Of a stretch of 64,000 nt of DNA, positions 56,201 to 64,000 are shown piece after piece. Positions within the stretch are counted from its first letter, which is position 1. Each line of letters begins with the position of its first letter. The translations under genes and the position numbers were made by a program. The notes under the pieces were generated by a model. The model made no database searches. It was not told the DNA's origin and was given only the letters and a program-made list of their open reading frames with translations. Source of the stretch: Apostichopus japonicus (lineage: Eukaryota > Echinodermata > Holothuroidea > Aspidochirotida > Stichopodidae); contig NC_092577.1 in NCBI RefSeq assembly GCF_037975245.1, positions 14,718,013-14,782,012 of the forward strand. Direction: 5' to 3'.

Positions 56201-59200
56201 TTTGTCACTGGGCCTGGTTACCGAATATACTCTGACAAAGATATTCAACAGAGAAGGGACCAGAAGCGCTCTACAACTGGCAGTTGTGAAGGCAACAAAA
56301 CAAGTAAGTTTTATTTCTTTGCAACATTGAACAGGAGCTAGTGAGTGATGCCCTTGAAAATTTGTTGTGCCTAACCACCAACCCCCCCCCCCACCCCCTC
56401 TTTCCCTAAGCATACTTACTATGAAACAGGGTAGTTAGGTATCTTGGTATGTAGGTAGCCCATGTTGAGGATCCATGGCTATTGATTTTATGACAGGTCA
56501 TTTGTATATAAGAGTGGGCAAAGTCCTCCAGAAGTAAGTTGCTCGAACTTCAAACTTGGCATGTCTGTAGCCCTGTGTGAATACATGATCCCTGTTGCTT
56601 TTTCTTAAGTTCAAGTGCTATTTGATGTCGGTAGAAGTCAGTCTGAGATCCATCAAATATATATCTGGAAAGTGACATCTCCTTAAACTTCAAACTGCTG
56701 TAGCCACATATATGTACACAACCAATGATGGGTGGATGATCTCTATTGTTGAACATGAAGGTCATAGATCAATAAACAAGATGAAAATTTGAGAAAAATA
56801 TAGACATGCTGTCTCAAGGAGAAACAGTTTTATTGAGAAACAAACTTATTATGCAGGGTGTTAGTTGCTGGTAGATGACTCATGTCAATTTTCAAGGTGA
56901 AACTTTGCTTAAGGTCAGTAATGGGTAACAGTCTGAATTAGCAAAGTAAAAGTTGAACATTTTCTTTCTTTTAAGGCACACGTCAATAAACACTTCAATT
57001 AAGACCCCTTGCTCAATGGTTAAATCTGGTAATTAGCAATGTAGAACACTGGAAATCTTACATGCAAGTTCCCTCTCATAGGGCAATGAATTATTAAGTC
57101 GTTTTCTTCAATCATTTCTTCTTCCAGGCCAACCTCGTTATCGTAGTCGCTTTGGTCAAGTGTATTCACGAGAACTTGGCAACATCAAGAGACAATTAGA
57201 GGTATGTAAAGTGTGTCTGCAGGCTAGATATCTGTTTCACAAACCTTTTCCACCTGTAGTGTTGTTGATGAATCATGCAAAAAATTTTCCTTCAAAATTG
57301 TCTTCAAATCTCTGACGCTACAATCACCATACCTACTGTTAGCAGCTCCATCTGTAGAATACCTGACCAAAACATTCATGAAGGAATTCTGCTACAGCAT
57401 GCACTCAGAATTATAGACCACCACTATAGAAAGAGAGAGAGATATATAGAAAGTGACACATTTACAACATACAAGCTATTGTGTTGCCAGCTCGGCCTAG
57501 TCCAAGGTAAAACTTTATGTATGCTGCAATATTCATCACCTACGTGTTGCCCGCCCCCCCCCCCCCCCAAAAAAAAAATTTCAGTAGAAATTGCCAGCAC
57601 TGGTTTGGATTTAACTAGAAGTACGGTTATGTATTTGTTGCTGTTACCCAAAGTACACAAGTCAGTCTTTAAAGGATATCATTACACAAATTTCCCTACT
57701 TATTGTGAATGTCACATCCAGCTTAATTTCCATGTTCATTTAGTGATCAGGTTTATTTCAGGAAACTGTTGTGTTAAAGTCTCAGTACATGTTTGCAAAA
57801 TTTAAACCTCAAACTTTCCAGCTAATAGCTCAGTGAAAATTACACCATCTAAATGCAATTTCCATATAAATTTTCTTTATTTTTATTGAGTTATTTATCG
57901 TTAAACATGGTGAGTTGAATCAATTTCACCAGATTTAGTAACGAGTCTGTACTGTAGATTCGACAAACTTCAATCAAATTGAAAAAAAAATAACAGATCA
58001 TGCGCCAATCAAATATCTGTTTTGTTTATGACTGGTAGGTTATACGACTATGTAGTTTACGTTTGTGTAAAGAACATGCTGATATGGGTGATGTTACAGT
58101 GATTTTGCAGTAAATTCATCAGCAAACACGTATTAAGACTTTAAAGCAAACTTCACAGTTTTCTCAACCAAAATTATTGAAAATCTTGCAGCTAGCACCT
58201 TGGCAACTTCTGTAAGATGTAAACTACAAGTCATTGTGATTCTGGAAACTCAGAGCATTTAGCTGTGAGTGTGGAAGAAACAAGACAGAGAAAGGGGTGG
58301 TTTTATAAAAAAGCTTTTATCCATTACAAAATACTAATTTCAGATATAGGATGTGCAAGGGATAGAAGGGGCCTATGTATAAAGTTATGCAGTTATCACA
58401 CCTTTCCAGCAACCAATCATAAGGTGTCATATTTTTAAACAACCTCTTCTCTTTTTTAGGTTTGCAAGAAAATAGCGGCAGATGTCAGCAGTACACTACC
58501 CCTGCACATATTTGTCACTACTGTTCGGACAAAAGCAGATGCTGAAAATCCTGACCACCGGTGAGAAATGTTGAAACTTGTTATGGGATACTTGTAACTA
58601 GGAGACTTATTTTAGAAAATGAAAGGTGATACTACAACTTAAGCTCACTCCGAAACACCTTGGTGCTAAATTTACATATCACTGAGAGTGTCATTTCTCT
58701 GTTTACATTCCATGAAATTATTCCTCTTTTTGAAGTGGGCAAGAAAAGTCATATAACAGACAGCAGCAACTGAATTCAACCCAGATAAATTTTAATGAAT
58801 TTGAAATGCACTAGTCAACAAATGTCTTGTTCATTGTATTGCCGCCTTGCAATATGGAGTGATAAATTGCTGGAAAAGGATCATCAGAGATAATCTCTTG
58901 AAAAAGAATATTGCTTATAGCATTCACAGAAATAATGACAAATAAATTATAGGATAGAACTTGAATTTTTATGGTATGTTTTCTGGACTTGTCCACATTC
59001 TCTTTCAGCTATGTACATACAATTGGATTCTCCCCCCATGAGCAGGTTCCTTTGGAGCGTGCTTTGCAAGATTTCCGGCTTGAAGGATCTACCCACTTCC
59101 CAACTCTAGAAACACTAGCCAGTGCACCCCTCCCACTGTCACTACAGAACCAAATGGATGTGTTGTGTTCCCTGTCAAATGATCCCTTCAACTTGTACCC

Positions 59201-62200
59201 CACAAGTGATGGAACAATCAGCAAAGCCTCCTCTAGGATTGGCTATATGCGGTATCTATCATATCAGGTACCACGAAATGGGGATGACTCTGCTCCATCT
59301 ATGCTTCCTGCATCTTTCCGTAATAGGTTTATATACTTTCGGAATAATAATGAGGAGGTTCAGTGTAGGAAATTGCTACAACACATATTTGCAGAAGGGA
59401 ACCACAGTACTGATGAATGCCAGCAGTACCAATCCCAACAGCCAACACAAGAAGACTTTCTTCCTCCACCACTTATGACAACAAACTTCAGGAAGGTCAC
59501 ACAACCAGTCGTCAAAATCACTGCCGAACTTTTGGAAAATCAGAGGGTTCCCTATGCACCCAGTATGTCACTGTTGCAAGTACGAGCATATGACAATTTT
59601 CGGACAAATCTTGTCGAATCAGGTGATATTCTGTGGAGACTGCATACTGTGGATGAGGAGTACTTCATCATGAATGACTATAGGGATGGTGGAGAACTTG
59701 TTCCAAACAGTTTTGTTGAAGTAATACACCACATTAATGATGGACACACCACATGTACTTGTTCAGTGTACAATGTGATCTCTGGCATCGCGTCAAATGA
59801 AAGACCAGGACAAGATATCTTGCCAGTGGGCATTCTGTGTATGCACTGTCGATTTTTTGATGAAGAAATTTACCCAAGATTGCATGCCTTAAATGCAGAT
59901 GAACATGCTACCACAGATGACAGAATGCCATCACTTATACGTAAACTGCAAGATTCAAGAGCATTTCTCAACAACCCTGTAGTACCCTTAAGCAAGGGTC
60001 CTGGAACATGCAAATACTCCGTTCGCCCATCTACAGGTTCTGCATGTGCTATTGTGAATGTTTCCTCTACTGGTATCATGGCCACCTGTAGCAAAGGCAC
60101 TTGCAAAGCAGCACAACGCCATAAACGTTCGGTGAAAGGCCTTTTGAAGGTGGAAGTTGCATCCAGTCTATGTGAACACCTTTCAACGATGCATGCAAAC
60201 CGTGAAGTGTGGGCCCCTGTTCAGCCACCTCAAGACACAAATGAGGAAGATGAAGATGAAGATGATGAAATTCCAGGCATCAACACACAGGACATTGAAA
60301 TACCAATGGATCAGGTAATTATGATGTTAAATTATTGTTGAATTCTACAATGTTACATTGGTGAACCAGGCAGACAAAATCAAATTAGTAATAAGCTTGT
60401 ACCTGCCTATCCTGTTGTCTTTATGGAAAAGATGTACTCCAGCTAATTTACAAATATGGATGGTTCTCAAAAGTTTTATTCCCTATGTGTGTGCACTGTA
60501 TCAGTACTAAAAGGGACGATTTGGTGTTATGACATTCAACTGCAAAATTGGACTTCAGTCTTAAATTCTAGGTGTTAGAATATTTCGTTTTTGAAATTGT
60601 TAGGTGATTATAAATATCATTTCTGGTGATGCAGTGTTCTTTCAGTCGGTGGTTCAATTCTATCAGCAGATATCGTACAGCCAAACACATGTCCAACACC
60701 CATTACTCTACATAGCAATTGCTAATGTGAATGGTAGCGGTAATCTTAAAGCAGTCATGACTTCTTTATAGACCATCCACTGGTGTTCCAATGAAAGACT
60801 CCAAAGGATCCAGTTGTTAGCTCTGCAACTAACTTTAGACTTAGCACTAACAAAGAAAAAAAGGAAACATTTTGTGATGGTATCTGCCATCTCATACTTT
60901 GGAACTTTTGAAACAGATAACTAAAATATAAAGAGAAGAACAGCTTTAGCAAACTGGTTATCCACCATTATATTCTATGGAAAAATATTTAAGCATTTTA
61001 ACTATTTAGTGGTCATGTTGTCACTGCTGAGCTTGATTTTGAGCACCTCTTATAAAGCCAATGTACATAAGTATGACTTGTTGTCACTGAATCACGTATA
61101 TCATATGTCTACTTTTTGTCCATTTTAGGGCACTGTACCATCCCAGAAATTTTTTAATCCTGAAACTGGAAAGTGGAACTATGGTGGTCTCAGCAAACAC
61201 AAGCCTTTGGAGGAACATGACCTCAAAAAGTACAGGTACTTTATGATTCAGCATTGTTACAAGGCAGGATTCTATGTCTGGGGACACAGTAATTTGGCCA
61301 GGGAGCAAAATATTCAAATTGCTTAATTCCTTTGTTTTGGTTAAGAAACAAACCCTTAGAACAACTAGGTCAATCAATGGAACAACTAGGTCAATCAATG
61401 GAAAACAACAAAACATTTTTTTTTTTCTAAAGCCAAATTTCCTCCAATCCTACAGATTATTGTTTTTGTTTGAAAATAAATATATCATCATGACAAGTAG
61501 TACTTTAGAGTGGGGGGGGAGTGGGGGGCCTAACTGGCTAGAACTGAGAGGTATTTACACTAGAAGTACAAACCCAATCTCTTCTGGGACAAACAGGTCT
61601 TGGGTCTATGGGTTTTCTCTAATTGTGACCAATGCAGTAAGTACAAGGCACCTCTCAGTATGTGAAATTTTTGTGTTTATGTCATGGTTTTACTTTTTTT
61701 CTTTTTTAATTGACAAGAAGCCATCCATCATGGCTATTACATATATGTTAGCGCAAAACCTTTTAGAAATAATTAAAATCCATTGAATTCATCATTTCAT
61801 ACTCATGGTTGCATGGGCAATGACTTTGTGTAATACCCATGCAGGACACCAAGAGGCAGGAGCCATGACAAAGCAAACAAATTAGAAATTATCTCTGAGC
61901 ATGCGAATGACTTGTGTATGTGAATGTTCATATGTCTTTCCTATTTTGATTACATTCCAGGAATATCCAGTCCCGTATGGCTGTGTATGATGGAAATCCC
62001 CATTACCCACGTGATAAAAAAACTGGTTGTTTTACTGGAATGGACCTTATACCAAATATTCCAGACAGCAACATTTGTGCCTGTGGGGTAAGCAGGGTTT
62101 TTGTCTCTACAGCAATTGGAGGGAGGCTGTGGGTATGCCTTCATTGTATATTGATATCACACACAGTGGTTTCATGGGTATTGTACATTCTGTAATTAAC

Positions 62201-64000
62201 CTACAAGTTTAATGAAAAGAATAGCATCCAAAGAATAGACCAAAGGAATATATGTTTCTGTAATATATAGCATGAAAAGTCAACTATATTTGGTGAAATC
62301 CAATGCTTAACATACATATGCTTAATACAATTGCAAAGAAATGTACATCCCAAACAGTATGAGCTTATGACACACAACACCCAAAAAAGACAAAGAAAAA
62401 GACACCTGGGTGAGAGATTTTGAGAACAGCTTTTCACTATTCAGGTTTAGTTTCCTATTAGGGTAGAGTAAAGAGAACTGAGAATTGCAAGAGCATCATC
62501 ACTGCATGACAGCCTTTGACAGGCAAGCATCAAACCATAATTGGAATTGAACTTTTACCTCTTTAGTACGAGCAGTCATTCATCTTACTGCCCAACCAAT
62601 GCTACTACCGTTTTGTATCTGGTATGCAATGCAAATTCCTTATGAGTTTGATATCACTAATTTCTTGAGAGTTATGCTCTGAGGGCTACTCAATCAGATT
62701 ATCCATGGCAGTTAACAATTTACAGTACCTAGTTATGTCTCCTTTCAATCTTTCAGTCACAATTCAAGAATGAACATCATCCGAATGGTATGCCACCTGT
62801 TGAAGACTTCACTTGTACCTTGTACATGAGACATGTAAGTAGTTTTGAATTGTCAATGATTTCTCAGAGCACCATTAATTTGTTTTGGGGAGTTTGGTCC
62901 TCTTCTATTGAAAAGGGATGTGGGTGGTGTACATCCGGAACCTTGTGTATGGCAGAGTCTTATTCTTACCTGAGAGCATGTATAGTGCAAACCTGTGGGA
63001 TGTTGGCTGTTTTTGCAGTGAAACTGGACAAAACACTGTGTGCGGCTATGGATTTTGAATAAACATCAAAAAGGATAAGTTGTAGGAATTTCATCTATAC
63101 CATCATTCTTACACTCATGACAATAACTAGTGGCAAAACAGCATCATTGAAATTGGCCATATTTGAGGCAACAGCCTTTTTAGTGAATGATGAAGGGTGA
63201 TGGTCAAAACATGTCTTCTGATGGGATATAGGCTCTAGTACATGTTAGCCAAAGTGGAAGAAATGTTTTGTCCATGAATTTTAATCAATCATTTTAGCAT
63301 AAGAAATTGAATGCAGCAAGTTATGAACAGTTGTTTATTTTCTTACTCTTTTTGCAACACCCTGAAGTACTAAGAAATATATTGTATTGCTTCATAACTA
63401 TATGTTTCTTTTCCTACATTTTATTCATGAAGGCACCAATCCAATGCAGAGTGTACTATTTGAAATGTCTGGACGATGGGAACAGTTGCCAACAACATCT
63501 CCAATACAGTGGTTTACAGCAATCATTGTTTTTTTGGTCGAAACATGTTGCAGCATGTGATGAAGTAGGATGGGACTTCATCAATCGTGTGCTGACATCT
63601 AAGGTGTCCTTTTCTGCTTTCTGTGCAGATATGACACGTGTTTATAGGTCTGCTCATCTCATGTCAGCTCCATTCATGCACAAATCCACATTTGTTTCAT
63701 GGTTCTTTGCTTGGTGTGGTCGAATGGATATTGATTTCCGTAAAGAAGTTGATCCCTGGTGTGGGTACAACCCAAAATATCTTGCTGGAGATGGAACCCA
63801 TATTGGAATTTCTTTCCGTCGACTATCAATCTCACCAGTAGAGGCTGCCGATAGCGACTCTGTGAAAACACCAAAGCATAAGAGGTTTGATAGGGTTTTC
63901 CTACCATACAGGGAAGGTGTTGAGGATGAGTGCATGCGAAAGGCGAGAAACCATCTGAAAGACACAGCTAAGGCATATCTATCCAGAGGATCCTTGGATC
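53163..64000 (+). CDS. HMGXB3/KDZ-transposase-like cysteine-cluster protein (spliced, partial)
   Basis: Ten plus-strand exons with GT/AG borders and unbroken phase: 53163-53264, 54071-54158, 55923-56303, 57128-57201, 58460-58560, 59009-60314, 61129-61235, 61961-62087, 62757-62834 and 63433-64000 (continuing). About 977 residues are seen; both ends are missing. The fifth-to-sixth exon junction gives RYVHTIGFSPHEQ. The large exon carries a SWIM-like zinc motif CTC...CMH (59754-59846), a second cysteine set (GTCKYSV, ATCSKGTCK, LCEHLSTMH) and an acidic stretch. The last exon has QCRVYYLKCLDD, DPWCGYNPKYLAGDGTHIG and KRFDRVFLPY. From memory, FNPETGKWN plus a cysteine cluster plus DGTHIG is the layout of HMGXB3-like proteins and the KDZ transposase group. 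The biochemical role is unknown; it may be a domesticated transposase or a transposon gene. Confidence 0.6.
54071..54158 (+). CDS. Exon of plus-strand gene
   Basis: After tggctttcag; reads LVPALSSSRPELGTTRHIHD then YAVRPRVSC, ends in phase 1 at gtaagt. The split codon joins the next exon as Glu followed by YPAILNNISRAV. Confidence 0.7.
54498..54523. repeat. Intronic hairpin, 10-bp perfect stem
   Basis: acctgccgtt (54498-54507) and aacggcaggt (54514-54523) with a 6-nt loop, flanked by A-run and T-run. It may be a small foldback in the intron. Confidence 0.7.
55923..56303 (+). CDS. Exon of plus-strand gene
   Basis: After ttttacag; 381 bp, entered in phase 1, leaving in phase 1. Reads YPAILNNISRAVGLVYNCER, ...LEKYLLDLSANVEATQGIF, ...GSYAGFYHSNRGSENFPPF and GYRIYSDKDIQQRRDQKRS. 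No named domain is recognised in this part. Confidence 0.85.
57128..57201 (+). CDS. Exon of plus-strand gene
   Basis: After cttcttccag; 74 bp. With the split codon it reads SQPRYRSRFGQVYSRELGNI then KRQLE, ending in phase 0 at gtatgt. Basic in composition. Confidence 0.8.
58460..58560 (+). CDS. Exon of plus-strand gene
   Basis: After tctcttttttag; 101 bp. Reads VCKKIAADVSSTLPLHIFVT then TVRTKADAENPDH, leaving in phase 2 at gtgaga so that the next base completes an Arg codon. Confidence 0.8.
59009..60314 (+). CDS. Large exon with SWIM-like and second cysteine clusters
   Basis: A 1306-bp exon after ttctctttcag, ending at gtaatt. It contains a CxC (59754-59762) and CxH (59838-59846) pair matching a SWIM-type zinc finger CxCx(n)CxH, followed by a further Cys. 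Downstream are CKYSV, ACAIVNVSSTG, TCSKGTC and LCEHL...H. It closes with an acidic EEDEDEDDE stretch. SWIM fingers accompany several transposase families, in keeping with the proposed origin. Confidence 0.85.
61129..61235 (+). CDS. Exon of plus-strand gene
   Basis: After gtccattttag; reads GTVPSQKFFNPETGKWNYGG then LSKHKPLEEHDLKKY, leaving in phase 2 at gtactt. FNPETGKW is the phrase that prompted the HMGXB3-like comparison. Confidence 0.85.
61961..62087 (+). CDS. Exon of plus-strand gene
   Basis: After ttacattccag; the split codon gives Arg, then NIQSRMAVYDGNPHYPRDKK and TGCFTGMDL...NICACG. Phase 0 at gtaagc. CxC...C arrangement begins the third cysteine cluster. Confidence 0.85.
62757..62834 (+). 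CDS. Exon of plus-strand gene
   Basis: After caatctttcag; a 78-bp symmetrical exon reading SQFKNEHHPNGMPPVEDFTC then TLYMRH, ending at gtaagt. It bridges the CACG motif and the QCRVYYLKC segment. Confidence 0.8.
63433..64000 (+). CDS. KDZ/HMGXB3-like core exon (runs off window)
   Basis: After ttattcatgaag; open to the window edge in phase 0. Reads APIQCRVYYLKCLDDGNSCQ, ...FFAWCGRMDIDFRKEVDPWC, GYNPKYLAGDGTHIGISFRR and KTPKHKRFDRVFLPYREG. The Asp in AGDGTHIG is a candidate for the first catalytic acid of an RNase H-like (DDE) fold as in KDZ-type proteins; remaining catalytic residues, if any, lie beyond the window. Confidence 0.8.

Noticed and set aside
56057-56413. 118-residue minus-strand frame
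   Set aside because: Antisense to a splice-supported exon of the plus-strand gene; begins in a G-run.
61274-61786. 170-residue plus-strand frame
   Set aside because: Falls in the intron between the exons ending at 61235 and starting at 61961; composition is low-complexity in parts and no motif is seen.

Overview
This window is eukaryotic nuclear DNA from a metazoan, most likely a marine invertebrate. It has spliced genes with GT/AG introns, a fibrinogen-related gene with an EGF module, non-LTR and Penelope-like retrotransposons, tRNA-headed SINEs, TTAA-flanked MITEs and many AT-rich micro- and minisatellites. A deuterostome such as an echinoderm is my best guess, but the window does not prove it. 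Nothing suggests bacterial or organellar DNA, and most short open frames are low-complexity or repeat translations.

Layout. 1-10.8 kb is repeat-derived: minisatellites, G/C-rich transposon ends, a duplicated 280-bp element, a decayed gag-like ORF1, and an apparent fusion of a Jockey-like RT start to a Penelope-like RT/GIY-YIG tail. 10.87-14.12 kb holds an intact L2/CR1-like LINE ORF (1056 aa, endonuclease plus reverse transcriptase) with a 3' hairpin; 50 bp of that 3' end recurs inverted 220 bp downstream. 15.3-17.9 kb is AT microsatellite interleaved with a 100-bp repeat, then a tRNA-derived SINE head.

18.4-45.1 kb (minus strand) is a secreted fibrinogen-related protein gene rebuilt from six exons with matching phases: signal peptide (45.1 kb), two short exons, an EGF plus FReD-start exon (26.1 kb), a FReD-middle exon and a FReD-terminal exon. 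The last two exons lie in a 3.0-kb tandem duplication (17.92-20.93 and 20.93-23.92 kb), so the gene has two nearly identical 3' ends. Both terminal exons carry the same apparent one-base loss that replaces the conserved C-terminus. The 16-kb second intron holds a ~40-copy 91-bp satellite, an old direct duplication of a ~3.4-kb block with independent LINE insertions, a ~46-copy 29-bp satellite, MITEs and a SINE.

45-53 kb is intergenic and repeat-rich, with 163-bp tandem repeats, a perfect 36-bp palindrome and a long-inverted-repeat element. 53.2-64.0 kb (plus strand) is the 5' and central part of a second spliced gene, reconstructed over ten exons with consistent phase and running off the window. 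It has a SWIM-like CxC...CxH cluster, further cysteine clusters and a DGTHIG-containing segment that I associate with HMGXB3-like/KDZ-transposase-derived proteins. The two genes are divergently oriented, about 8 kb apart.
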